This document shows positions 24,960-38,624 of a stretch of DNA of 64,000 bases, piece by piece. The number at the start of each line of letters is the position of its first letter. Position 1 is the first letter of the stretch. A program made the translations under genes and the position numbers. Origin of the DNA: Flaccisagitta enflata (lineage: Eukaryota > Chaetognatha > Sagittoidea > Aphragmophora). The notes below the pieces were generated by a model. It did not search any database. It saw nothing but the letters and a program-made list of their open reading frames with translations, and was not told the DNA's origin. The stretch covers positions 49,848,001-49,912,000 of the forward strand of contig OZ231128.1 in NCBI GenBank assembly GCA_965153355.1. The letters run 5' to 3'.

Positions 24960-25605
24960 AACTGAAGCACTGAAGCACGACGTCGTGCTTCAGTGGAATG
25001 AAGAATAACTAGTGCTCTTTGCAATTCGAGCTTCAGTGGAATTGAAAATAACTCATTTTGTTATTGTAGCAAAGAGAGTCAAAGTAATCTTTATTAACTT
25101 TTATCTGAAGAAATCATCTTCTTTCTTTTTACCTCTTACTTTTTTTCTTCACCTAAGTAGACTTAGTTAGTAAAGAGAATGCTAATATCAAAAGAAAAAT
25201 ATCTTTTTACATCTTCTATTTAGTACTAAGTTTTTATCACAAGAAAATACTTATGTGGGAAAACTCATTTTCATTCATAAAGACATAAATTCATGTGATG
25301 GGAAAAAAGATTTTCTCATGAAAAAAACTTTGAAAAAAGAAAAAAAATCAAGAGATATTTTTCAAACATAACAATTTATGACAAAAAGATTAAACCTATC
25401 TTTATTTGAATAAGAGACATAAAAAGAATTTCTAATTGCACTGAAATGAATTGTAGCAACCAATCAAAGAAAAACAAGATTAACTTTTTGTTTCATTGCA
25501 ATTTGAAAAGAGGTCAACAGTCAATCCAGTGAAGCAGGAATTCCAATTCCACTGAAGCACAAAGTCGTGCTTCAGTGGAATGGGGCCAAACTTGCCTCAT
25601 TTCCA
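24960..25605. mobile_element. Putative foldback element bounded by CACGACGTCGTG palindromes
   Basis: The left end carries the perfect 20-bp palindrome GAAGCACGACGTCGTGCTTC (24975-24994) followed by AGTGGAAT. The right end has the close variant around CTGAAGCACAAAGTCGTGCT (about 25550-25580), also followed by CAGTGGAATGG. About 550 bp of AT-rich, non-coding sequence lies between. Whether the two form one element is an inference. Confidence 0.5.
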
Positions 25606-25789
25606 GCTCAAAGTTCGTGATTCAGGGACTAGCTCGCGGCGCGTGCCTTAATTCCATTTGAATCCAGGTTCACTTACCGAACTGAAATTTAATTAAACAA
25701 TAAATCACCATGAACCTCTCTCTCTCTTTCGGTCGTTCAATTAAGATGCAGTATCTTCCCCCGTGTTGCTTTATATGCCTTTTTGCAAA

Positions 25790-25975
25790 GCGACTCTATA
25801 GGAGGGTGTGTTTGCAGGTAGGTAAGTGGACAGGTCGGTAGCATAAAAATTTGGATGAGAAATCGGATGATAAGATGATGTCTGAGCATCACGGCCCCTT
25901 CGAAGCCAAATACAGTCCCGTCCATCCACATGGTGTCCCTACACTGTCTGTCCACCCGCAAGCGACTACACCTTA
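25790..25975 (+). mobile_element. Degenerate family E fragment
   Basis: AAGCGACTCTATAGGAGGGTGTG is the post-hairpin part of family E. A GTAGGTAAGTGGACAGGTCG-like core follows, and CACCCGCAAGCGACTACAC lies near the right side. The left hairpin strand is eroded. Confidence 0.45.
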
Positions 25976-26221
25976 GTGGCACCTCTATTTTAGGATTTAA
26001 GCAGTTAAGAGATAGTAATTCGGTAATTATCTCCATCTAATAAGGGAAATCCTGTACGTAATCAATGAATTCTATTTGAGGGATTTTGGATTCAAGAGAC
26101 AAAAATATTGAGTCCCTAGTAATCCCTTACACCGTATCTCCACTGAACTTATTGGCCGTGTATCCAACCTTGTCCTTGATTAAGGCATTCAAGACAGCAG
26201 TTACATTTTGAAGCAAAATAC

Positions 26222-26681
<460 letters not shown>

Positions 26682-26945
26682 GGGAGAAAGTAAACAGCCT
26701 CTTTCTCCACATATGTGACGTGGTCGATATCTCCGCCCCTCACACCCTGACGCCTTCTAGAACCAATATGTGGACAGGCAATCTCCAAGCAGACGACAAT
26801 ATTGCGAGTGGTGGGAATCACTAACAACGACACCCAACCTCGATTAAGGACGCATTTTGAGAGAAAGCCATTCGGGGGGTGTTGCACCCTCTTTCATACG
26901 ACAACAAAAAAAGCAAGAAATTGATTTCTTAAGGCAAAGGTCAAT

Positions 26946-27053
<108 letters not shown>

Positions 27054-27470
27054 AAATGCCTTTTCTCATTTTTCCAACAATGAATCAAAAGTGGGGAAAA
27101 AAAGGGCGACATTCGATATCGGCTAAGGTATAATTAGAACGTCAATCTTTTTATTACTTTTCCCATTTTTCCTCCTTTTTTTCCATCGCTCTCACATTCA
27201 GAGAGAGGAGGTCTGTGGAAATAGAAACGAACAAAAAGCAGTAATGGAACTTGTGAATGGAGGAAAAAAGAATATGGTCGCAAAAGCGACAAAAAGTCGG
27301 TGGCACCCATTGCCTCTGGTTACTGATGTACCACATGGTAGATGTGATAGCTTGTTGCGTATATGCAATGTATTTGAAATTATCAAGAGAATGGCCGTAA
27401 TGAGAATAGCTGCCTTACTGCTAGAGGGTACCAATGACTGATGTGCATTGGTTGTAGTTTAGAGGGGGGA

Positions 27471-27508
27471 GCATAGGTCATCGACCCCTTCTGGGCCGCT
27501 GTCAAAAA
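27471..27508 (-). mobile_element. Family M solo arm fragment
   Basis: GCATAGGTCATCGACCCCTT and GGGCCGCTGTC match the right arm of M1 only. It is a lone arm without a partner. Confidence 0.5.
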
Positions 27509-27772
27509 ACTGATTGAAAACCTGGAAAGAAAAGGAGACTAACAAATGTAAAGATATGAAAAAAATCATTGTAAACAAAGAAAGTAAAGCTTGATAGAAA
27601 AATCATAAAAAGATTGAAAAAATAGAGGTAATCCAGCAAGTAAAAAAAAGAACCTAGTAGACAGAAAAATCGCGAGGAATTTCAATCTCCGTGTTGTGAT
27701 TGCACATTCTCCGCCCAAGTCACAACAACGCCTTTTTATCCTCCCTCCCACTTCTCAGCCATTTTTTCTCTC

Positions 27773-27978
27773 TTTTTAGTCGCGTGCACGCGACTTTACA
27801 CCCGCTTTGTCCGTCCGTCCGTTGGTCTGTCGGTCGGTCCGTCACACTTTACTTTTTTTATTTTTTTTATTTTTTGACCTCATGCCCTCACTGCTCCTGC
27901 CCAAATGGTCTTGTGACCTCAAATATGGCCCCTGCCCACCCGCACGCGACTGGGTTAGCCGTGTATCCGGCCTTGTTT
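27773..27978 (+). mobile_element. Family E element, complete
   Basis: TTTTT, the perfect 18-bp palindrome AGTCGCGTGCACGCGACT (27778-27795), TTTACACCCGCTTTGTCC, a (GTCY)n core, CACACTTTACTTTTTT, CTCACTGCTCCTGCCCAAAT, CCCGCACGCGACTGGG and the end TATCCGGCCTTGTTT. Non-coding, about 206 bp. Confidence 0.82.
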
Positions 27979-28081
27979 ATCACGCCATTCTTTCTACGCG
28001 TTCCTTTGCTCTTCCATTACCACTCAACCACTATAACCCTATCAACCTCGCCAATTAACCTCAACCACCAATGGGAATCAG

Positions 28082-28191
28082 TTACTGACCTGCAGCACGC
28101 CCTCAAGCGTCCCACGTGGAAAGAACTTGTTGAAAAGCGACACGCCGAATTCATGCCGAGTGTTTCCAAATGTTCTATTCTGAATTCTTAG
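28082..28191 (+). CDS. Possible terminal coding exon, unknown protein
   Basis: An open stretch reads TDLQHALKRPTWKELVEKRH and continues to a TAG at 28189. A weak AG acceptor precedes it and AATAAA lies at 28288. The peptide looks amphipathic and non-repetitive, but no family is recognised and the acceptor has little polypyrimidine tract. It may be chance. Confidence 0.28.
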
Positions 28192-29011
28192 TCTCAATTG
28201 TGACTTTCGCGCGTCCTTGCCTCTCTTATTTTCTTTGCTTGATTTTTAATTGTATTGATGTGTTCTGTGCTACATGTCTACCATGTTAATAAACTGCACA
28301 TATAATGGTGGTCCACCATTCCCCCACTTCTACTCTGTCTTCTAAGAGAAATCGACCTTCACTAGAAACCTGCCAACCTCCTCTGTTGCACATTTCATAA
28401 ACCTTTATTCACCCCAAACACTCACCCTCTTGTCTTTCGTGATTTATCCACCTCTACCTACGGTCCCGGCTATACCCATCTCCCCTCTGTCACAAATTGT
28501 TGATTAGTAATCAAGCTATGCCTTTCCGTCCCGATCATTTTTTCCCTGGTACGTAACCAATTAACTCATTACTCAATCCTGATCATTCCTCTTTCCGTCT
28601 CTCCACATCTTCTTACCCTGCTTCCTCCACCCTTCTTCCCCCCACACTTCTTCCCCTCAACATATCATCCCCTTTCGACCTTTCTTTCCCCCACCCTACA
28701 TCCAACCCTTTCCTCCTCCTATCACAATCTCCTCAAATTTGTCGGGATAAGAATTGCAAATGATCAAAATTCCATAAACGTCTTTATGTAACATCATTAA
28801 CAAGATTCATTCGTATAAGAAACGATAACCTCGATTCTTATTCCCAAGAACGGTTAAGGGGATATGACTCGTGTATTTTGTTTTTGTTTTTGTTTTTTTT
28901 TCTTTTTCTAAAAGATAGTAAATGTGGTAGAAAGAAAAAACAGAACTGACAGAAATTGAAAGAAAAATGAAGGAAAAGGAAACAACAAAGAAACAAGTAA
29001 CCCGAGGTTAC
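28192..29011. other. No recognisable gene; polyadenylation motif at 28288
   Basis: A C/T-rich stretch at about 28560-28740. AATAAA at 28288-28293 follows the possible exon. No domain was seen. Confidence 0.4.
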
Positions 29012-29195
29012 AACATTGTTGCAGACGGGTGGGCAGGGGCGCCCTACCCCCCCCCCTCGTATCCTCCTCCCCCCCCCTCCCCACACACACATACAAAGCG
29101 ATTTCACACCAATGCGCATGGACTGATGGACTGACGGATGGACCAACTGACGGACCGATGGATGGACAGATGGAAAAAGCCTCTTGTAGAGTTTC
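29012..29195 (-). mobile_element. Family E-related subtype, second copy
   Basis: It shares CATTGTTGCAGACGGGTGGG-like sequence, a C-run, CACACACATACAAAGCG and a (GGAC/GGAT)n core with 9957-10215. It ends AGCCTCTTGTAGAG, matching the E post-hairpin motif. Confidence 0.6.
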
Positions 29196-29344
29196 TTGTC
29201 TGGAACTAAAAAGAAAAAAGAGCAAGAGACAAATAAAAACACCCAACAGTTGGAGTGCGAGAAAAAGTTACTTGCTATTAAAGGCGTTTGTTATTAAACA
29301 TTTTTCTGGTGTTAACGAGAGATTTCTGGTGCGTCTGTCATTCT

Positions 29345-30517
29345 TTTTTTAGTCGCGTGCTACGCGACTCTACAACCCGCTTTGTCGGTCCGTCCGTCGG
29401 TCCGTCGCACTGTGTGCTGCATTGTGCGCTAGGTGGCTCATTGGGGATTAACATTCCATTTTTTCCATCACATTGTTCCTTATGAAATATACAGAGTGAA
29501 AAAATTCTTTCTGCATATTTTCAGATGTTATGAAACTATTTATATCCAATATTGACTCATTTCTATTGGATTAAAAGCTCTATGAGCTTAGAGTACAAAA
29601 GAAGAGAAATTTGAGAAAATAGAGTAAAGAATACTGTTAAACTCTCTTACATTTAGTATTTAAATTGTCTAATGTTTTGACCAAATCAATTAAATTTTTG
29701 TCTTTGTTCAATAAGATTCCTTAATAAGGTGCTCAAAAAGAATCATTTTTTTGCTCATTTAGCTCATTTTGCTCTTTTTTTTTCCATCAAATATAGATTT
29801 TTACTTTTATCCATATTAATACTTGTCCATTTTAGGCCATGAAAATTGCAATTTGGACGTCGAAGGCCCGCTTGAGCCATAGCATTCTGGATTCAGGACC
29901 CCTTGAACTACATTTTGGCATAGGTGGCTCATTGTGCATCCTTGTGCGATTTTTTATATTCATAGGGTAATAAAAGCATGCAAATTAGGTCAAATATGTA
30001 GTAATAGTAGACTAATTTAATAGTGCTAAAAGTGTAAAAAGTAACGATTTTTTAATTTTTTCCAGACATTTAAACATTAATGAAGGAATCCAATTCAATA
30101 TTGAAGATATCATGAGCTTTTTGTAATCTTAACAGATAATCCAAAAAACTCATTGATTATTCTTGAAATGCGGCATTTTTTGTAGTAATGTTAATTTAGG
30201 ACACCTTTTTTCACTCGAAATTGCCATAAAACCTGTCATATGGACCGGTAATGTATGCTCAAATGCTACCATGACCATTCTACTTAATTTGAGCCATATA
30301 GCAGAGATGAAAATTTTCATCCAAATACCCAAGGAGCCATCTACCCAATCCGTGGCCCTTGGTGCGTCGGTCCGTCCGTCCGTCCGTCACACTTTACTTT
30401 TTTTTGTTTTTTTGCGGTTTTTGGCCTCACTGCTCCTGCCCAAATGATGGAGTGACCTCAATTATGGCCCCTGCCCACCCGCACACGACTGGGGTAGCCG
30501 TGTATCCGGCCTTGTTT
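29345..30517 (+). mobile_element. Long family E element carrying repeat R1 (copy B)
   Basis: The hairpin end TTTTTAGTCGCGTGCTACGC, GACTCTACAACCCGCTTTGT and a GTCCGTCC core lead into about 930 bp of R1. Then come a second (GTCC)n core (30367-30388) and the usual E right half ending GCCGTGTATCCGGCCTTGTT. Both E termini face outward around R1, so the whole may be one longer member of the family. It has no coding capacity. It also supplies the empty site for M3. Confidence 0.6.
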
Positions 30518-30903
30518 TGTCAGTTTCCTGTTTATTTCTTCGTTCCTACGTACGGTCTTTTGTCTTATTTTTTCTTTTTCTTCTAGTTAGATGTTGTTAT
30601 TGTTCGCTGTCCTTCTATCATTCTAGACTAGGCCTGCATATAATTGAGTTTCCCCCCCAAATCAAAGGGATTGGAGATGGGGAAGAAATTCAAAGGGGGG
30701 GGGGGAGAAAAAGAAGAAAATTTGGGGAAAATATAACTTTTGACAGTACCAAATCATAAAAATGGTTAGTCAATCACAATTTAGCACTATTTAAACTTTA
30801 GGTATTATGTTTTATTGCTTTATAGGGAACAAAATCATAGATTTTGAGACGCGACGCAACGCATCGTGGGGCTGAAAATCAAAGGCGCTGGGGGGGGGCA
30901 AGG

Positions 30904-31993
<1,090 letters not shown>

Positions 31994-32387
31994 GCTTGGG
32001 GGGGGGGAGAGAATCAAAAGCGACTCAATTAGAAGGAAAGTGGAGACAAAGGAAATTTAAAGTGTAGTACTAGTATTAGTGAGCTAGTTTTTTTTTCTCT
32101 CTCACCAATGGTGGTTATTTCTAGGCGCTTCAAAACTCTTCTTCTGTGCACAATCATATCAATTTGCGTCAACTGACCCAAATTCGTCTTTCCCGATGAA
32201 CCCCAAATCTCAAATGTAAACATAATCGAAAACCTTCAATTCTCTCTGCCGCCGCTGCTTTTACCGCTACCACCGCTTCTCCTGACACCGCTGCCGCCGC
32301 TGCCGCCGCACCCATTCAAGTACTATTCAACGTCGATTTCTGGCAATTGGGGAAAACCTTTGTTTCCTGGGTTTCGTGGGAAGGAGC
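31994..32387. other. No recognisable gene
   Basis: Contains a CCG/CTG-rich patch at about 32248-32312. No supported exon. Confidence 0.45.
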
Positions 32388-32737
<350 letters not shown>

Positions 32738-32852
32738 CAAATTCGTTGGCAAAAGATTTGGTGTAATTGTAACTAAGGTAATTGTAACTGATGTTAAGAG
32801 TTTTGCACGAATATGCGGGCGATGGAGAAAAATAACCGCAGCTGACTCATTC

Positions 32853-33084
<232 letters not shown>

Positions 33085-33241
33085 TGAAATAATTTTGTAG
33101 GTTAGGTGTTCGACTGTGCTATGCGTGTACAAGAAAAGACGAACATAGCCGGTAAATATAAATGCTTTCGCACTTCTATTTGATGTGTTATCATTTATGT
33201 ATTCCAATGATTCCATTCAAACATTTAATGCGTATCAGTAA

Positions 33242-33243
<2 letters not shown>

Positions 33244-33279
<36 letters not shown>
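33244..33279. repeat. Short (CT)n tract
   Basis: About 36 bp of CT. 33280-33757 shows no recognisable gene. Confidence 0.9.
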
Positions 33280-33282
<3 letters not shown>

Positions 33283-33757
33283 CCTCCCCCTTTAAGTTAA
33301 ACTTCCTTATCCTCCGACTGAGTATACTTGAGAAGGCATTGGTAAACCCTCGTAATGTTTAATGATGTGTGAGGAAGAATGCTGTGGTCTTTAACTACCG
33401 CAAGACCGCGACCGGGAATCCTCACCGCGAGAAAAGGGAAAAAAGAAAACCCATGTGCAGACACACAGTTCGCCAATAACTACCAAATCCTCATCATTTG
33501 GACCTCAAAAACTACTCTCAGGGCTTTAAAATCCCAGCCCAGTGGAAGGCTCTATGGGATCATCTCCAACAATAGTAAGATAGTTGATAAGTAAGGTTTT
33601 CTTGGTCTTTTTAAATAGGAGGCACCAAGGACCAATTAAAGCCATGGGTGACACAGAAGCAATATTCTTTGTTTAAGGTAGATTCTATTGCGTCATGTCA
33701 AGACATTATTTGATGGCTGAAAAGATCAAGCGAGGTCACGGGTGCCCGGATGTGCAG

Positions 33758-34995
33758 CTAGGGTGGAAGGTGGTGGTTATGGGTGGATATAGTTGAGATA
33801 GGCCTAGGAGCTTGATAGGTGGCCAATTAGGGCCAGTGTGAGGGTGGAAGGTGGTGGTTATGGGTGGATATAGTTGAGATAGGCCTAGGAGCTTGATAGG
33901 TGGCCAATTAGGGCCAGTGTGAGGGTGGAAGGTGGTGGTTATGGGTGGATATAGTTGAGATAGGCCTAGGAGCTTGATAGGTGGCCAATTAGGGCCAGTG
34001 TGAGGGTGGAAGGTGGTGGTTATGGGTGGATATAAGGAGATAGGCCTAGAGCTTGGGATAGGTAAATAATTATGGGCCAGTGTGAGGTGAAGGTGGTGGT
34101 TATGGGTGGATATAGTTGGAGATAGGCCTTAGAGCTTGATAGGTGTCAATTAGGGCCAGTGTGAGGGTGAAGGTGGTGGTTATGGGTGACAGAAGCTGAG
34201 AGTAGGCTCTTCAGATTTTGATAGGTGGCCAATTAGGGCCAGTGTGAGGGTGGAAGGTGGTGGTTATGGGTGGATATAGCTGAGATAGGCCCAGGAGCTT
34301 GACAGGTGGCCACCAGGGCTGTGTGTGAGGTGGAAGGTGGTGGTTATGGGTAGATATAGTTGAGATAGCCTAGGAGTTTGATAGGTGTGACAATTAGGCC
34401 AGTGAGGGTGAGGGTGGTGGACAGGGTGAAGAGAAGTTGAGAGGCCTAGAGCTTGATATAGGTGGCCAATTAGGCCAGTGTGAGGGTGGAAGGTGGTAGT
34501 TATGGTGGATATAGTTGAGATAGGCCTAAGAGTACTTGATAGGGTGTCAATTAGGCCAGTGAGGTGAAAGGTGGTGGTTGGTGGGTGATATATTGAGATA
34601 GGCCTAGAGTTTGACAGGGGTGGGCCAATTAGGGCCAGTGAGGGTGTGGGAAGGTGGTGGTTGGCCAGGGATATAGTTGAGACAGGCCTAGGAGCTTGAT
34701 GAGGTGGCCAATTAGGCCAGTGTGAGGGTGGAAGGTGGTGGTTATGGGTGGATATAGTTGAGATAGGCCTAGGAGCTTGATAAAAATAATTAGGGCCAGT
34801 GTGAGGGGTGGAAGGTGGTGGTTATGGGTGGATATAGTTGGAGATAGGCCTAGAGCTTTTGATAGGTGGCCAATTAGGGCCAGTGTGAGGGTGGGAGGTG
34901 GTGGTTATGGGTGGATATAGTTGAGATAGGCCTAGGAGCTTGATAGGTGTCCAATTAGGGCCAGTGTGAGGGGTGGAAGGTGGCATATGGTGATA
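33758..34995. repeat. 81-bp minisatellite, about 15 units, with indel-rich middle units
   Basis: The unit starts GGGTGGAAGGTGGTGGTTAT and runs through GATATAGTTGAGATAGGCC to GGGCCAGTGTGA. Starts at 33841, 33922 and 34003 are exactly 81 bp apart, and the first units are virtually identical. From 34003 to about 34720 units lose or gain single bases, mostly in G runs, and some segments are replaced. The last few units are again close to consensus. Confidence 0.93.
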
Positions 34996-35007
34996 TAGGC
35001 TAGATAG

Positions 35008-35110
35008 GCAGGCCTTTTTTAGTGATTTTTTTTCACTGAGCCAGTCGGGCCTGCTCCTCGGTACCTTAGCGAGCCTGACAGAAAACAGCGAGCCCGGCAA
35101 AACCTTCCCA
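35008..35110. mobile_element. hAT-like terminal fragment
   Basis: CAGGCCTTTTTTAGTGATTT, then TTTCACTGAGCCAGTCGGGC, and GAGCCCGGCAAAA resemble the right end of the hAT-like element at 38051-38450 (read in reverse). A matching opposite end was not found nearby. Confidence 0.45.
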
Positions 35111-36442
35111 GTGGAGCTGCCACTTAGCACACCCCCTGCCTTGCTCTAAGCTTTACAACAATATATCAATATTTATATGCACATATATACACAAGAAAAC
35201 AAAAAGAAATACGTTTCCTTTTTTAAATGATTCCCATTTTGTTATTGAAATGCTTAGGAGGCGATGTTTGCACATTCACCCTCACTTGAGTCACTGATTT
35301 TGTCCTCTTTTAGCTCCTGTGATTTAACTCACAACTGTTCAACAAGCGGATTTTAGGTCAAAGATTTCAACAAGTCTGGAGAGTCAAGTATACTATTGGA
35401 GGTCATCTGAAGCAGGGGGAAGGAGCGAACGGGATGTTCAGTTTATGGCGCTTGAACCTCTCGCTGCAATCAGTCTCATGATGGCAAAGTAAAGATTGAA
35501 TGAATCCACAAGAGATAATTCAATGTGATAGCCCAAGCCAGGATTTCAATTTTCAAACAAGATTCCAAGTCATGGTTAGGAATTCAGGCACATTATTAGC
35601 AATGGTTGTTTTTCCTTTTTCCATCTCTCACAGGTCTCTGTATCTACCCGTCTTCTATGGCCAAATTGTAAAATTGTGAATCTATATGCATATTCTGAAA
35701 GATTAAAGAAACCAAGCAAGAACCAAGAAAACAGATTTCTGGACTAAAAACCTGTATTGACTTTAACTCTAGCCGTTTGTTGTTTTTTAGAGAAAACAAT
35801 GAAGAGGCGCCTAGAATTCTTTATTTAAGCCTATGCTTGTCATTATCAGTAAAAACCATCCGTCATCAGCCTGTTTTCTCTATGAGAGACCTTTACTACA
35901 GTAACGGGATGTCAAAGGTAAGATATAGAATAGCAATCTTATTGCAAGACGCAATATGCAATTTGTGTGTTGGCCATCCGTGACCATACATTGGACATTG
36001 ATAGCCACAATTGTGCCATTAAAGTCAATTTTACCACATTTGAGGGTCAAAAGTGGGATATGTTGTTAAAATCAGCAACTTTAGCACATTTGAGAGTTGT
36101 TAAAATCAGCGACATTACCAACTTATAAAGAAGGGGTTTCAAATGGTTGTGAAATTAGCGACTTTAACACAACAAAATTTCATCCCTGTTTTTTCATATT
36201 TTGAGAAGAGGAGTATCCCAAATTTTTTTCCCCATTAGGTCCTCACCCATGGGGCATCATTTGAGGAAAAAATGAAGAAATTTGAAGATGACGTATTTTG
36301 AGAAAAATGAGCAAAAACATTTTTTTCCTATGTTTTCTGTATTAAATGCTATTGGTGGAATTGGCAATGTTGCTGATTTCACAACACCATGTGTTAATAT
36401 CACTAACTCTGCATTTACCCAGCTGATATAAAGAATATATAA
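35111..36442. other. No recognisable gene
   Basis: AT-rich. One open stretch at 35777-35983 has no recognisable domain. A duplicated GTTAAAATCAGC motif lies near 36066-36110. Confidence 0.4.
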
Positions 36443-36626
36443 AACAAGGCCGTATATATGGCTACTGGGTGGGCAGGGGTTATAATTGAGGTCATTAGAC
36501 AACGTGGCCAGGAGCAGTGAGGTCCAAGAAATGAAATCATAAAAAAAAGTAAAGTGTGACCGACCAACCGACAAACCGATCGATGGACAAAGCAGGTTGT
36601 ATAGTTACGTGCACGCGACTGAAAAA
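36443..36626 (-). mobile_element. Family E element
   Basis: AACAAGGCCGTATATATGGC at the left; TGGGTGGGCAGGGGTTATAA, GGCCAGGAGCAGTGAGG, GTAAAGTGTGACCGACC and the hairpin AGTTACGTGCACGCGACT at the right. One stem strand has GTTACG instead of GTCGCG, weakening the pairing. Confidence 0.72.
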
Positions 36627-36627
36627 T

Positions 36628-36883
36628 ATTAATATATGAAAGTTAAGAAAAATATTCAAAAATCTTTTTTTGATCAAGCATATAAAAAATGAGTTAAAGC
36701 TTCTTCATCTAAGATTCTAACAAAGATTTTTATTAAGTGAATTAAAATATTGTTACGTATTGGGAACAATTCTTTAAGATATTGTATTGTATTGGTATTG
36801 TATTGTATTGGCCCAATACTTTGAAAAATTGTATAGTGTATTGTTTTGTTAAAGAAAGTGCAAAATCGCCCGGTCTTGACTGT
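36628..36883 (+). mobile_element. Truncated copy of the CCGGGCGATTT element (right end)
   Basis: Nearly the same sequence as 31742-31993, including AAATGAGTTAAAGCTTC, ATTGTATTGTATTGG and the terminal AAAATCGCCCGG. The left end and microsatellites are absent. It begins directly after an E element. 36884-37445 shows no gene. Confidence 0.75.
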
Positions 36884-37445
36884 AAATCATTTCTCATATC
36901 CAAATTTTCACCAAATAATCAAAATTCTCTTTAAAAAATGTCTGATGTCTCTTGTTGCAAAATAATAGCTGGTCTTTAAAGGGGTAGCTTTTTATTTTTT
37001 GAATATTACTTTTTAAAGTAAAAAGAAATTTTTTTAGCTACATAGATATGATTGTGGTCTACATGTTCCACTATAAACATTACTTATGAGGATCAATATT
37101 CTTCATTTTATCTTTAAAAGACTGAATTGAATTACAGACCACTTTAAGAATTTTGTTTAAATTTGGCTAAAAATCAATGATATTTACAAAATTTACTTTT
37201 TAATAATGACAGTTGAATAAAAGTGGGTCTTAGGAAACTGTAAAAATCAAGACTTTTTAAGTAAAAGAAAAATGCTTATCCAACACACTAATAATAACTA
37301 ATTATCACTTAAACAGGCAGTAATGCTAAAAAAAAATTATTTTGGTTTATCTCACATAATTTAGATTTGTATATTCTAATCATATGTACAAATTCAGAGA
37401 TTCATCATTTCAAATATTCACATAATAAACAGTTAAAGATAGTTT

Positions 37446-37931
37446 TTGGGCAGCGGCCCTAAAGGGCCGCTGTCCTGTAGGACACAGGGGTGAATTTCCA
37501 TACGTGTCCAACCGTATGTCCATACACCCCCCCAAAGCTTCTCAAGCCTGAAATTCCCATCAGATAACATGGAAAATTGTCAAAATGCAAACTTCCCATT
37601 GAATGACATTGAAAGTTTAAAAAAAAAACAAAAAGATGCATGCTTCCCATTGAATAACATGGAAAGTTTATAAAAACTTAGAAAAATGTGAAATTCCCAT
37701 TGAATAACATGGCAAATTGACAAGAAATTAAAAAAATGCAAAGTTCCCATTGAATATCATGGAAAATTGCTACTAAGGTCTCAAATATGCCCTCTAAGGA
37801 CATATGGAAATTTACCCCTGTCTCCTACAGGCCTTTTGGAGCCGCTGCCCTGCTCTCACTCTAATTCGTCAGCTAATCACTCCAAGCAGGGCATCGGGTA
37901 CCGCTTACTATGTGCGATCCTTGGATTACTT
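37446..37931 (+). mobile_element. Family M element M7
   Basis: The arm GGGCAGCGGCCCTAAAGGGC with CTGTCCTGTAGGACACAGGG is repeated inverted, with damage, at about 37790-37850. The tail GGGCATCGGGTACCGCTTAC to GATCCTTGGATTACTTG follows. The interior is about four degenerate units of TTCCCATTGAATAACATGG type, as in M2. Confidence 0.78.
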
Positions 37932-38050
37932 GTTCTTTTATTCAGATATAGAGCTACCTTTTTTATGTCCACCCGGTATGAAACTTAGATATTTTAGCTA
38001 CCTTCATGTCAAATCTGATTTTTTTAGGAAGGGAAATTACTTAGAAGGGC

Positions 38051-38450
38051 CAGGCCTGATTTTAGAGCGAGCCCGCGAGCCCGATGCTCTCTATTTTGCT
38101 CTTGGGCTCTCATATTTTGCAAGCTCTGAGCCCGGTGGGCTCTCTCTCATTAGGATTGATTCAAAGCGCTCTAGCTAATTGAGTGAAATATTTGAAAAAT
38201 CATCAAGTTTTGACTCATTTTTCGATTTATTCACTAACTGAATATTTATTCACTAACTGAATCATTTTAATAGTGGTTATTTATCGTTATATCATATAAT
38301 CAGTAGCTGCTATTACAAATCTAGGCTAAAATGATCATTAAGTTTGGTATAGTATTTTTACCGGGCTCAAGGTTTTCCTCTCGGGCTCTGTCAAATTGTT
38401 GGGAGCGAGCCCGACTAGCTCAGTCAAAAAAATCACTAAAATCAGGACTG
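38051..38450. mobile_element. hAT-like MITE with CAGGCCTGATTTTAG termini
   Basis: The left end CAGGCCTGATTTTAGAGCGA and right end CTAAAATCAGGACTG are inverted. GAGCGAGCCCG and CGGGCTC motifs occur subterminally on both sides. Flanks AGAAGGGC and TAGAGGGC could be a decayed 8-bp target duplication, the size made by hAT transposases. 400 bp, non-coding. Confidence 0.65.
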
Positions 38451-38624
38451 TAGAGGGCCCAACAAATTTGATCTAAAAAGATGTGTCACTGTAAAAGCAA
38501 GGGCTGTAAGTATTCTACCATTATAAAAGCATGAATAGTTTTGGTACCTGAGCAGGTCCTAATTCAGTGATTCTGTTGAGCAAGCACGCCAGGCACGCTC
38601 CTCACAATTTCAGCATTTTTGGAT

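Noticed and set aside
35777-35983. Possible exon (NNEEAPRILYLS...)
   Set aside because: It has an acceptor-like TTGTTTTTTAG upstream but no domain, partner exon or polyadenylation signal. Too weak to list.
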